This document shows, piece by piece, positions 1 to 6,888 of a DNA stretch of 7,679 nucleotides (position 1 is the stretch's first letter; each line of letters starts with the position of its first letter). The position numbers and the translations under genes are program-made. The DNA is from RGIG464 sp045643185. GTDB lineage: Bacteria > Myxococcota_A > Bradymonadia > UBA4248. A model generated the notes under the pieces. It made no database searches. It was not told the DNA's origin and saw nothing but the letters and a program-made list of their open reading frames with translations. Location: contig JAZUKH010000024.1 in NCBI GenBank assembly GCA_045643185.1, forward strand, positions 1-7,679, given 5' to 3'.

Positions 1-2410
1 GATCAATGCCGTCGTCTTCGGGCGTGACTTCGATGATCGTCTGAGCTTCACGGATCGCGTTCAATTCTGATTCTTTGAAGTTGATCGCCTGATGAATCTC
101 TTCGAGCAAGCCATGCTTTTTGTCATAGTCGACGCTGCGAACGTAACCGAGGTCTTTGCGGCCAAAGAAAGCGACGAAATCGTCGTGTTCCTGCTGTTTG
201 CGTTTGCTGATCTTCTCGAGGTCGTTATCGCTTTCAATAATGTAGGGCGTCAACATCAGCAACAAATTCTGTTTCTGGATCGTTGTTTCGGTCGAGCGGA
301 ACAAGTAACCGAGAACCGGGATGTCACCGAGCAACGGGACTTTGGAGACTGACTGGGATTCCGAGTCACGGATGAGACCGCCGAGAACGATGGTCTGCTG
401 GTCGGGCACGACGACGACGGTTTTGAGGTTTCTCATACGTGTCGAAGGACCACCGAGGTCGCTGCCACCGGGTTTGACTTCTTCGATCTCTTCTTCAACG
501 TCGAGTCGGACCGTGCCACCTTCGTTGATCTGCGGCTTGATTTTGAGCGTGAGAGCAACGTCGACACGTTCGATCGAGGTGCCATAGCCGTAACCGCCCA
601 ACAGACTGCCGAGGGCACTGGACGTGTTATCACCACCCAGTGAATTGAGCAGTGACGAGTAGTTTGAACCCGTGCTGGTAATATAAGGAATACGTTCACC
701 GACGCTGATCTCAGCTTCTTCGTTATCGAGCGTGAGGATGGTCGGCGTTGACAAAACGTTGACGTCCGTGTTGGTCTGTAAGGCCTTGAGAACGGCGCCG
801 ATGCTCGGAATGCCGTATTCCGGAATGTTGGGACCAGCGAGTGCGAGCATGAAACCAGGGTTGGAACCGGGGACGAGTGCGGTCGCGATCGGTGACAAGG
901 AAGAGAGCGAGTTGAGCTCGGTTCGACCGGCGTAATAGCCGTCGCCGTGCGAAGTCTCGTAACTGTTGCCCGCGTGGAGCGCAATACCCAAGTCGCGTGT
1001 ACGTTCCAAGCTGACTTCGAGGATGGCCGCTTCGACGAATACCTGACGACGCGGTTTGTCGAGCTCTTTAATGACGTTTTTGATTGCGAGGAAGTCGCGT
1101 GGACTGGCGACCACGATCAAGTCGTTCGTCGCTTCATTCGCCACCACGCTGATATTCTCGCCGGCAAGCGTTCGCTGCGACTGAGGCGGCGTGTTCTGGT
1201 TGTTACGACCGCCGGAATTCTGGCTCATGTCATTGATGAGCTGATTGAGGGCGGTGTAGATCTCTTTGGCTTCCGAGTTCTGAAGATGGATGACGTTAAT
1301 TTTGCCAGAATCCGGGATCTCGACGTCGAGCTTGAGGATGAGTCGTTTCATCTTCTCGTAGCTGCGTTCATTGGCGACGATGATGAGCTTGTTGGTGCGT
1401 TCGTCGGCGACGATCTGGCTCACCTTGATCTCTTCAGAACCATTGGCGTCTGCTTTGGCGTTGTTATTGCCGCCAGCACCGCCACGACCGCCTTTGGTGA
1501 TCTGGAAGACTTGCGTCAGGAGCTTTTCCATATCGGAGACCGACGCGTACTGAACCGGATAGACCCAAAGTTTTTCGCCATCGTTGCTGCCATTATCCAT
1601 GCGCTTGATGAGGGAGATCATACGATTGACCGAGTTGCCGGTATCGGTGATGATGAGCGTATTGGATGCTGCGTATTCGACGATCTGGCCGTTGGCCGTT
1701 TTGAGTTGGTCGAGGACGGGTTTGAGGGTGGCCGTATCGACGTATTCGAGTTCGACGACCTGGGTGACGAGCGCGTCATTGGAAGCGGGCGTGGAACCGT
1801 CATAACGAGGCGTCAGTGGTTCTTTGGCTGCAGCACTCAAGTCGAGAATCTTGTAAAATTTGCCGCTCTGAACGACGGTGAGACCGTTCATCTGCAAGGC
1901 CGAAAGGAAGGCCTGATAAGCTTCAGATTGGGAAACCGGGTTCGGGCTGATGATGGTGATTTTCTTACCTGCTTTGAGCGAATCGGCAATGATAAAATTA
2001 CGACCGGTCTGGGCGCTCATCAGCTTGACGACGTCGCTGAGTTCGGCATCGCGGAAGTCGAGGGTGATCTTGAGGTTTTTGGGGGAGGATTTGACGCTGA
2101 AATCCTGACCAAAATTCTGCTCAAAGTCGAGGGATTCACCAAAGATGACGCCGTTTTCGACACCAGTCGAAGAACCGGTATTGGTGGGCTGGTCTGAATC
2201 AGTGTCGCTGACCGCATTATCTGCGGCATCCACGGGGGCTGTTCGCTTGACGACCGCTGGTTGTGATCGACCGCTGTCGTTGCCGATCGTTCTGGCTTCG
2301 TCATCGCCATCCTGTGCGAACGCGGGGGTGCTGAATGCTGTGAAGCCAACGCCCAAAGTGATCGCGGCCATCATCCAGAATGCTTTCAACTTCCTATGCA
2401 TCGTGTTCAT
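1..2410 (-). CDS. gspD: Type II secretion system secretin GspD (3' end beyond the window)
   Basis: This is the outer-membrane secretin, the multimeric channel through which the T2SS releases folded proteins. The leftward reading frame stays open for 803 codons and leaves the window without a stop. Residues 1-32 form a signal peptide (basic start, hydrophobic core, PAFA before Gln33). An N0 domain follows at about 108-190 and three N1-type repeats at about 215-270, 278-365 and 368-457. The secretin barrel spans about 455-722 and contains the hallmark VPLLGDIPVLGYLFR at 691-705. A charged helical tail of about 80 residues follows, so little is probably missing. Two Gly/Asn-rich inserts interrupt the second and third repeats. 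The ATG at 2410 has almost no Shine-Dalgarno spacing. The in-frame ATG at 2401 has a weak GAG about 10 nt upstream and keeps the signal peptide, so either start is possible. It lies 118 bp downstream of gspC. Confidence 0.97.
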   Translation of the reverse strand, partial: MNTMHRKLKAFWMMAAITLGVGFTAFSTPAFAQDGDDEARTIGNDSGRSQPAVVKRTAPVDAADNAVSDTDSDQPTNTGSSTGVENGVIFGESLDFEQNFGQDFSVKSSPKNLKITLDFRDAELSDVVKLMSAQTGRNFIIADSLKAGKKITIISPNPVSQSEAYQAFLSALQMNGLTVVQSGKFYKILDLSAAAKEPLTPRYDGSTPASNDALVTQVVELEYVDTATLKPVLDQLKTANGQIVEYAASNTLIITDTGNSVNRMISLIKRMDNGSNDGEKLWVYPVQYASVSDMEKLLTQVFQITKGGRGGAGGNNNAKADANGSEEIKVSQIVADERTNKLIIVANERSYEKMKRLILKLDVEIPDSGKINVIHLQNSEAKEIYTALNQLINDMSQNSGGRNNQNTPPQSQRTLAGENISVVANEATNDLIVVASPRDFLAIKNVIKELDKPRRQVFVEAAILEVSLERTRDLGIALHAGNSYETSHGDGYYAGRTELNSLSSLSPIATALVPGSNPGFMLALAGPNIPEYGIPSIGAVLKALQTNTDVNVLSTPTILTLDNEEAEISVGERIPYITSTGSNYSSLLNSLGGDNTSSALGSLLGGYGYGTSIERVDVALTLKIKPQINEGGTVRLDVEEEIEEVKPGGSDLGGPSTRMRNLKTVVVVPDQQTIVLGGLIRDSESQSVSKVPLLGDIPVLGYLFRSTETTIQKQNLLLMLTPYIIESDNDLEKISKRKQQEHDDFVAFFGRKDLGYVRSVDYDKKHGLLEEIHQAINFKESELNAIREAQTIIEVTPEDDGID

Positions 2411-2528
2411 TCTCTTTATCTTATCTTCATGACGGTTTGAAAAACAAACCGGTTAATTGAACGGTAATTTACCGTCTAAAACGCATATCTATTTTAATAC
2501 TGTCTGCGGATCGGAAACAGTATTGAAG
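2411..2528 (-). promoter_or_regulatory. gspC-gspD intercistronic region with three inverted repeats
   Basis: Three perfect dyads lie in 118 bp: AATACTGT (2496-2503) with ACAGTATT (2517-2524), the symmetrical 15-mer ACGGTAA-T-TTACCGT (2461-2475), and CGGTTTG-AAAAA-CAAACCG (2433-2451). Read leftward, none is followed by a proper T-run, so I do not call a terminator. They could be mRNA processing or stabilising hairpins, or operator sites for an internal gspD promoter. A TAAAAT -10-like hexamer is present on the minus strand at 2491-2496 but has no good -35 partner. The role is inferred; the symmetry is directly seen. Confidence 0.5.
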
Positions 2529-3560
2529 CTATTTCAAATGGAAGGTCAGGGTCTTTTCGGCACCTGCACGGTTGATCTTGATCTTGATATCCTCGCCGGG
2601 GCTGAGTGTATCGAACAGGGCCATGGCATTCTGCAGGTTATCGAGCTGTTTGCCATTGACGTCGAGGAGCGTGTCACCCGATTTGATACCGAGCTGGGCG
2701 TAGAGCGAATCGCCTTGGACGTTCAACAGACGGAAACCGTTGATACCGCCGCCCTTGTAGACTGGCTGAATCTGCGGAATGGCACCATATTTGGGGTTTT
2801 TCAGGACATTTGGGTTTTTGCGGATCTGAGCCAGGGTGTCATGCGGAATTTCGTAGGTATCCGCACCGACTTTTTTGATCTGGTCAGCGCTGATCTCACC
2901 CGGAGCGGCAGCTTTTGCCGGTTCAGCCGGTTTGGCTTCTGGTGCGGGTTTGGACTCAGCGACTTTGATCTTTTCGATGACTTTTTTGGCTTCAGCGAGG
3001 TCTTCTTCGGTCGTACGCGTGTCGATGTACTCGAGTCGGTCGCCCTGAGTCGTTCGGAGCATGTAAACGCGGTTTCGGACGATGCGCAAAATTTTGGCTT
3101 CATTCAGCAACTGGTCGCCTTCGAGCAGGTATTGCATACGAGCGTCGGTGCCTTCGAGCGGCATGAAGAGCGCGACCGAATAGGCGGGATCGCTCGCGAC
3201 CTGGGTGCCTTTGAGCAACACGCGAAGGTCGGTCAACACTGGGTGTTTGCCGTCAACGGCGATCTCCTGCACTTCTTCGGGGATTTCTTCGACGGTCTCC
3301 GTCGGCGTTGACGGCTCTTCGTCGTCTGACTGACCGGCTTTTTGGTTAAAGAGGTTACGGTTGTACATGAGCAGGTCGGAATTGTCGTCATTCGCCTGCT
3401 GTTCGCCTGTGGATGCGGGCATTTCACCGATGCCGTAAGGGGTCACCTTGACGAGCTTTTCGGCGACGATATTGCCGACGCCGCGGGCTGCGAGCACCGC
3501 TGTCACAATGACGGCTACCGCCATCGCGATATGTACTGCTAATCGTACTTTTGAATCCAT
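2529..3560 (-). CDS. gspC: Type II secretion system protein GspC (HR and PDZ domains)
   Basis: GspC is the bitopic inner-membrane protein that links the T2SS platform to the secretin through its periplasmic HR domain. The 343-residue product has a short cytoplasmic start and one membrane segment at about 8-26. The YNRNLFN stretch at 66-72 is typical of the region before the HR domain. An acidic Pro/Glu linker runs from about 78 to 100. The HR domain at about 109-180 shows the usual succession of short strands (LKGTQV, YSVALF, LLEGDQL, RVYML). An Ala/Pro/Lys-rich linker at 203-220 precedes the conserved GADTYEI (232-238) and a C-terminal PDZ domain (about 270-343, INGFRLLNV then LGIKSGDTLLDVNG). 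The ATG has a GGAG Shine-Dalgarno 6 nt upstream and lies 3 bp after the upstream PDZ gene, which implies cotranscription. gspD follows. Confidence 0.95.
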   Translation of the reverse strand: MDSKVRLAVHIAMAVAVIVTAVLAARGVGNIVAEKLVKVTPYGIGEMPASTGEQQANDDNSDLLMYNRNLFNQKAGQSDDEEPSTPTETVEEIPEEVQEIAVDGKHPVLTDLRVLLKGTQVASDPAYSVALFMPLEGTDARMQYLLEGDQLLNEAKILRIVRNRVYMLRTTQGDRLEYIDTRTTEEDLAEAKKVIEKIKVAESKPAPEAKPAEPAKAAAPGEISADQIKKVGADTYEIPHDTLAQIRKNPNVLKNPKYGAIPQIQPVYKGGGINGFRLLNVQGDSLYAQLGIKSGDTLLDVNGKQLDNLQNAMALFDTLSPGEDIKIKINRAGAEKTLTFHLK

Positions 3561-3563
3561 GCG

Positions 3564-4295
3564 TTACTCCGCTGCCTGAATTTGAATCGTTCGTTTTTGG
3601 CCTTTGTGCTCGACGACGATGGTGGAACGGCCCTGTCTGCCGGCAACCATGGTCATGAAAGTCAGGGCCATGGGTTCCATATCCGGGATGGTGTCATTGA
3701 TTGAGATCAGCACGTCGCCAGAGGTCATGCCAAGTTTGGCAAAGAGCGTGTTATCTGGAATTTCGACGAACCTAAACCCGTTGATCTGCCCATCTTTTAG
3801 ACGCGGCGAGATGCTCAGTGCCACGGCGGCTTCCTGGTAATGGTAAGCTTGGTCGGCAATGGCATCGCGTTTGACCGTATACGTGTCTGCACCAGATTTC
3901 CAGATCATGTCGTCTGTGAAGATGTACAGCGGCGAATTTTCGATGCGTTCGTATTTGGAAGGGCGATAGTTCATCGGATATTTCGTCGTCAGGACGCCAC
4001 CTTTGGAGCCCTGTTCACCGATGTCCTGCGTCGGTAAAAATCCGTCCTCAATGGAGTCCAAAAACATCTGGTCATCGGGAGCGTGTTTTGCCTCCACTTC
4101 GAGGCTTGAACCGGCGCGTTTGGGTGTCTCATCCTGAACAGGAAGTGCTTTAGTTGTCTCGGTTTGACCGCCATGTGGCACGGGTTCGTCGACGGCAGAC
4201 ACGACGTCTTCAGCGGGCCATAAAGACCACACCAAAACGCCGATCATAACGACCACAAGTCCCATAAAAATGTAAAAACCGAACGACTTTTTCAC
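3564..4295 (-). CDS. Membrane-anchored PDZ protein, GspC-like paralogue without HR domain
   Basis: From the GTG at 4295 the product has 243 residues: one membrane segment at about 6-24, a low-complexity polar linker at about 30-115, GADTYTV at 135-141 and a C-terminal PDZ domain at about 171-243. The PDZ part matches GspC encoded just downstream: both have GADTY, then INGFR about 40 residues later, then LG..SGD.L. About 14 of the first 31 PDZ residues are identical by eye. No HR-like strand set is seen. It probably sits in the inner membrane with its PDZ domain in the periplasm and assists the T2SS, for example in substrate or secretin contact, but this is inferred. The GTG start has an AGGG about 7 nt upstream. 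An in-frame ATG at 4349 would add 18 residues but has no Shine-Dalgarno and overlaps a possible promoter. The stop is 3 bp before gspC. Confidence 0.87.
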   Translation of the reverse strand: MKKSFGFYIFMGLVVVMIGVLVWSLWPAEDVVSAVDEPVPHGGQTETTKALPVQDETPKRAGSSLEVEAKHAPDDQMFLDSIEDGFLPTQDIGEQGSKGGVLTTKYPMNYRPSKYERIENSPLYIFTDDMIWKSGADTYTVKRDAIADQAYHYQEAAVALSISPRLKDGQINGFRFVEIPDNTLFAKLGMTSGDVLISINDTIPDMEPMALTFMTMVAGRQGRSTIVVEHKGQKRTIQIQAAE

Positions 4296-4338
4296 AGCAC
4301 CACCCTGCGCAAAATTGCGCCCAAAAAATCTTTTCTCA

Positions 4339-4365
4339 ATTACAACCATTCATAGCGATAGGCAA
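4339..4365 (-). promoter_or_regulatory. Possible promoter for the PDZ-gspC-gspD operon
   Basis: On the minus strand TTGCCT (4360-4365) is followed, after a 15-bp spacer, by TGTAAT (4339-4344), a five-of-six match to the sigma70 -10 box. The spacer is short and the -35 box poor, so this is weak. If real, transcription would start near 4333, which excludes the ATG at 4349 and favours the GTG start at 4295. The dyad GCGCAA-AA-TTGCGC at 4307-4320 would then lie in the leader. Confidence 0.25.
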
Positions 4366-4507
4366 GAAATGAGGGTGAGGCTGACTTGCACTAAATGCGC
4401 AAATCAGCGTCTTATGCCCATTTGCTTTGACGAAAAGTCTGGTCATTTTATTCCGCAAATCTTTGGCTTTGTGGTGTTGTGGTTGGGCCCTGCCAGGCGA
4501 AGGGGTA

Positions 4508-4570
4508 GCGGCGTATTTTTCCCACGAAGCTGCGCAGCATGCTACGCAGCAACGTGGGGAAAATAGCCGC
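4508..4570. repeat. Large imperfect palindrome downstream of yifB
   Basis: Nested arms pair across the element: GCGGC (4508-4512) with GCCGC (4566-4570), TATTTTT (4514-4520) with GAAAATA (4559-4565, one G-T pair), CCCACG (4521-4526) with CGTGGG (4553-4558), and GCTGCG (4529-4534) with CGCAGC (4545-4550). AA/AA internal loops and one bulged G interrupt it. The centre contains the self-complementary AGCATGCT. Because the T-run lies inside the stem and is mirrored by A's on the other side, it is not a standard intrinsic terminator on either strand. It may be a REP- or MITE-like repeat, or a 3'-end stabiliser of the yifB mRNA. Confidence 0.7.
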
Positions 4571-4572
4571 GT

Positions 4573-4590
4573 AGGGGGAGACATCCCCCT
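4573..4590 (-). repeat. Stem-loop just after the yifB stop
   Basis: AGGGGGA (4573-4579) and TCCCCCT (4584-4590) form a perfect 7-bp stem with a 4-nt loop, 24 nt after the yifB stop. In the yifB transcript the stem is followed by UACGCGGCUAUUUU, so a T-rich stretch arrives only about 10 nt later. It may contribute to transcription termination or to 3'-end protection, but it does not meet the usual pattern for an intrinsic terminator. Confidence 0.45.
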
Positions 4591-4614
4591 CACAGATCCT
4601 CAAGAACGCGAATG

Positions 4615-6174
4615 TCAGCAGGCTTCGCGGCGTCCCATGATACGTTGTCGGTCGAGGGTTCGGTAGCCGATGGCTTCCGATAGGTGATGACGTTGGATCG
4701 AAGTGGCGCCTTCCATGTCGGCGAGCGTACGGGCGAGTTTGAGGATACGATTGTTGGCGCGCGCGCTCATGCCGAGTTTGTCCATGGCGCGGCGCATCAG
4801 GTTGTGGCCGGCTTCATCGAGTTCGCAGTAGCGGCGCAGTTCGGCGATGCCCATTTGTGCATTGCAATGGATATTTGTGCCTGCAAAGCGTTCCAGCTGA
4901 ATGTTGCGGCATTGCATGACGCGTTCGCGGATCGTTTGGGAGTTTTCGGCCGGGGCGTTGGCGCGGATCTCGTCATACGTGATCTCGCTGATCTCGAGCT
5001 GGATGTCGATGCGGTCGAGCAGTGGGCCTGAGATCCTTGACTGGTAACGCAGGATCGCTTCTTCGCTGCAGACACAGGGTTTTCGGCAACTGCCGAGGTT
5101 GCCGCACGGGCAGGCGTTCATCGAGGCCACGAGCATGAAGCGCGACGGAAAGACGACGCTCTGAAGGCGGCGTGTGATCGAGACGCTCCCGTCTTCGAGG
5201 GGCTGGCGAAGCACTTCCAGCACGTTGCGCCGAAATTCCGGCAATTCATCGAGAAATAGGACGCCATGATGAGCCAAAGAAATCTCGCCCGGCTTGGGTT
5301 GGGGCGTACCGCCGCCCACGAGGCCGACGTCGCTGATCGAGTGATGCGGGGCACGGAAGGGACGCGTCTGAATGAGCCCGCGGTCTTTGAGATTGCCGGA
5401 AATGCTGTAGATCGACGTCGCTTCAAGCGCCTCTTCAAACGTCAGATCGGGCAGGATCGAGGGCAGGCGTTGGGCGAGCATCGTTTTGCCAGAACCTGGC
5501 GGTCCGATGAACAAAAGGTTGTGTCCGCCGCATGCAGCCACTTCAAGCGCGTGTTTGGGCACCACTTGGCCACAAACTTCGCTCATATCTTTGCCGCTGC
5601 TGCTTTGCAGAAAGAAGCTGTGTTCGTTCGGCGGCGTGTATTCGGGAAAAGGCCGGTTGTGCGTCAGATATTCGTAGCATTCGCGGAGCGTGCGCGGTGC
5701 GTAAATCTTGATGCCTGTGACCAGCGCGGCTTCGGCTGCGTTTTCGGGCGGCACGACCACGCCTTTCAACCCCGCCTTTTTGGCCGCCATTACCAGCGGC
5801 AAAATGCCGCGTATTGGACGGATCTCGCCCGTCAATCCCAGTTCTCCAAGGATCATCGTTTCGCTGAAAAATACTGCAGATTGTTGCGGGAACTGGTCAT
5901 TCGCAAACAAGATCGCCAGCGCGATCGGCAGGTCATACGCCGAACCGTCCTTGCGCACGTCGGCTGGTGCCAGATTCAGCGTGATGACTTCGGTCGGAAA
6001 ATACAGATCCGACTCCATAAAGGCTGATTTGACGCGGACTTTGGATTCTTTGACGGCGCCTTCGGCCAGACCGACGGTAAAAAAATTGGTCAGGCCGTAG
6101 CCGATCTGGACTTCGATCTGGACCGTGAAACCGTCGATGCCACAAAGCGCGCCACTCATCGTTCTTCCAAACAT
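4615..6174 (-). CDS. yifB: YifB/ComM family Mg-chelatase-like AAA+ ATPase
   Basis: The 519-residue product matches the usual length of about 500-515 for YifB/ComM. Family members act on DNA in the cytoplasm; ComM of Vibrio cholerae is a hexameric helicase that promotes branch migration during natural transformation. The N-terminal ChlI-type domain occupies about 5-140 (GIDG at 12-15). The AAA+ Mg-chelatase domain has Walker A GPPGSGKT at 224-231, FRAPHHSISD at 273-282 and Walker B GVLFLDELPEF at 304-314. A cysteine cluster of the form CPCG...C...C.C spans 355-369 and SRISGPLLDRID 379-390. The C-terminal helical domain runs from about 395 to 515. The start at 6174 has AGGAG 7 nt upstream and aligns with the family N-terminus. 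An in-frame ATG at 6273 would add 33 residues with no family resemblance. dtd lies 141 bp upstream. Confidence 0.97.
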   Translation of the reverse strand: MFGRTMSGALCGIDGFTVQIEVQIGYGLTNFFTVGLAEGAVKESKVRVKSAFMESDLYFPTEVITLNLAPADVRKDGSAYDLPIALAILFANDQFPQQSAVFFSETMILGELGLTGEIRPIRGILPLVMAAKKAGLKGVVVPPENAAEAALVTGIKIYAPRTLRECYEYLTHNRPFPEYTPPNEHSFFLQSSSGKDMSEVCGQVVPKHALEVAACGGHNLLFIGPPGSGKTMLAQRLPSILPDLTFEEALEATSIYSISGNLKDRGLIQTRPFRAPHHSISDVGLVGGGTPQPKPGEISLAHHGVLFLDELPEFRRNVLEVLRQPLEDGSVSITRRLQSVVFPSRFMLVASMNACPCGNLGSCRKPCVCSEEAILRYQSRISGPLLDRIDIQLEISEITYDEIRANAPAENSQTIRERVMQCRNIQLERFAGTNIHCNAQMGIAELRRYCELDEAGHNLMRRAMDKLGMSARANNRILKLARTLADMEGATSIQRHHLSEAIGYRTLDRQRIMGRREAC

Positions 6175-6264
6175 ATTTGAACTCCTGGGTATGTCCCGAT
6201 CGGGGACGTCGGTGAACGAGAGACCTTTGTGCCTCTCGTAAAGAATTCCCATCCAGGCGGTCAA
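6175..6264 (-). promoter_or_regulatory. yifB leader with candidate -35 box and two hairpins
   Basis: On the minus strand TTGACC (6259-6264) is a five-of-six -35 box, but the -10 region about 17 bp downstream is poor (TTACGA or TACGAG). Between it and the yifB start lie ACGAGAG (6216-6222) paired with CTCTCGT (6233-6239) around a 10-nt loop, and the near-palindrome GTCCCGATCGGGGAC (6193-6207) just upstream of the AGGAG site. The hairpin next to the ribosome-binding site could modulate translation or be an operator. The dyads are directly seen; the promoter is tentative. Confidence 0.3.
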
Positions 6265-6270
6265 ACGTGA

Positions 6271-6290
6271 CATTTTTTTTCAAAAAAATG
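6271..6290. repeat. A/T-tract inverted repeat between dtd and yifB
   Basis: CATTTTTTT and AAAAAAATG flank a 2-nt centre, giving a 9-bp dyad made almost only of A and T. It lies 26 bp after the dtd stop and just upstream of the possible yifB -35 box. It could act as an UP element for that promoter or as a weak transcription end for dtd. The pure A/T stem argues against a strong intrinsic terminator. Confidence 0.4.
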
Positions 6291-6315
6291 CATTTGTGTG
6301 CGCAAAGGCTTGTGT

Positions 6316-6774
6316 TTAGTCGACGATCGAACCGTCCTTTGTCTCGAGGACGATGGTCACCGGCCCGTCGTTGATGAGTTCGACGTCCATCATGGCGCCA
6401 AAAATGCCGTATTTTACCGGAATGCCGAGGGCTTCGAGGGCTTTTCCGGCATTTTGATACATGCGATCGGCTTCGTCGGGCTTCATGGCTGTGACGAAGG
6501 CCGGGCGGTTGCCGTGCCTGCACTGTGCGCAGAGCGTAAATTGGCTGACGAGAAGGATCTCACCGCCCACGTCGAGGATCGAAAGGTTCATTTTGTCTTC
6601 GTCGTCGGCAAAAATACGCAGTTTGGCGATCTTGGCGACGAGTGCCTGCATATCTTTGGGCGTATCCGTTTCTCGCACGCCGAGCAGGATCATGTAACCC
6701 TTGCCAATGGCTGAGATGAGCTCGTTGTTGACAGTAACACTGGCGCGTTTGACGCGCTGGATCACGGCTTTCAT
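6316..6774 (-). CDS. dtd: D-aminoacyl-tRNA deacylase Dtd
   Basis: Dtd is a cytoplasmic homodimeric hydrolase that removes D-amino acids, and glycine mischarged on tRNA-Ala, from tRNA as a proofreading step for translation. The product is 152 residues, the normal family length. It starts MKAVIQRVKRASVTV as in most Dtd proteins. Both active-site signatures are present: SQFTLCA at 77-83, followed by GNRPAF at 88-93, and NDGPVT at 135-140, which contains the Gly-Pro motif that reaches across the dimer to enforce chirality. The ATG at 6774 has GAAGGA about 8 nt upstream. A TTG two codons earlier is in frame but does not suit that ribosome-binding site. A strong promoter lies just upstream. yifB follows on the same strand after 141 bp, so partial cotranscription is possible. 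Confidence 0.97.
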   Translation of the reverse strand: MKAVIQRVKRASVTVNNELISAIGKGYMILLGVRETDTPKDMQALVAKIAKLRIFADDEDKMNLSILDVGGEILLVSQFTLCAQCRHGNRPAFVTAMKPDEADRMYQNAGKALEALGIPVKYGIFGAMMDVELINDGPVTIVLETKDGSIVD

Positions 6775-6822
6775 AGGCAAATTCCTTCTTTGAGGGCGCC
6801 CGTGGGCGCATTACGGCGCGCG

Positions 6823-6850
6823 GTTTTAGGGATTTGTGGCGATTTGTCAA
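6823..6850 (-). promoter_or_regulatory. Sigma70-type promoter for dtd
   Basis: On the minus strand a perfect TTGACA (6845-6850) is followed after 16 bp by TAAAAC (6823-6828), a four-of-six -10 match. Predicted transcription starts near 6815, giving a leader of about 40 nt before the dtd ATG. This leader contains the small hairpin at 6796-6809 and the GAAGGA ribosome-binding site. Confidence 0.6.
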
Positions 6851-6856
6851 TCTTTT

Positions 6857-6886
6857 GCGCGCGCTATGGCTTTGCCATACGCGCGC
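6857..6886. repeat. GC-rich hairpin A with TATGGC/GCCATA core
   Basis: TATGGC (6865-6870) pairs with GCCATA (6874-6879) around a TTT loop, and GCGCGCG (6857-6863) pairs with CGCGCGC (6880-6886), with one bulged C at 6864. This gives a stem of about 13 bp. It has the same core as hairpin B three bases to its right, so the two form a REP/BIME-like pair. No flanking T-run on the minus strand supports a terminator for any gene here. Confidence 0.75.
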
Positions 6887-6888
6887 GC

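Larger units (their letters stand above)
4296..4614. other. Intergenic region between yifB and the PDZ gene
   Basis: These 319 bp hold no convincing gene. The half next to yifB contains a small stem-loop and a large imperfect palindrome, listed separately. The half next to the PDZ gene contains a weak promoter candidate and the symmetrical element GCGCAA-AA-TTGCGC at 4307-4320, immediately upstream of the PDZ-gene ribosome-binding site. A minor inverted repeat, GCAAAT (4399-4404) with ATTTGC (4420-4425), is also present. Short reading frames on both strands have neither Shine-Dalgarno sequences nor protein-like composition. Confidence 0.6.

Noticed and set aside
947..2197. 416-codon open frame on the plus strand, opposite gspD
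   Set aside because: It is fully antisense to a clear secretin. Its Asp/Glu/Val/Phe-rich product mirrors the codon bias of the real gene, and no domain is recognisable.
1..2410. The secretin as a type IV pilus PilQ or a competence channel, given yifB/comM nearby
   Set aside because: The N0 plus three N1-type repeats and the adjacent GspC with HR and PDZ domains indicate a type II secretion secretin. The link with yifB is only proximity.
2457..3311. 284-codon open frame on the plus strand, opposite gspC
   Set aside because: It is antisense to an obvious GspC and its composition is explained by that gene's codon use.
4296..4349. ATG start at 4349 for the PDZ protein
   Set aside because: There is no Shine-Dalgarno before it, and the GTG at 4295 has AGGG at good spacing and gives a normal signal-anchor start. 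I cannot fully exclude the longer form.
5266..6027. 253-codon open frame on the plus strand, opposite yifB
   Set aside because: It lies entirely within the reverse strand of a well-supported YifB gene and shows no recognisable motif.
6175..6273. N-terminal extension of YifB from an ATG at 6273
   Set aside because: The extra 33 residues do not resemble the family. They overlap hairpins and a possible promoter, and the ATG at 6174 has an ideal Shine-Dalgarno.
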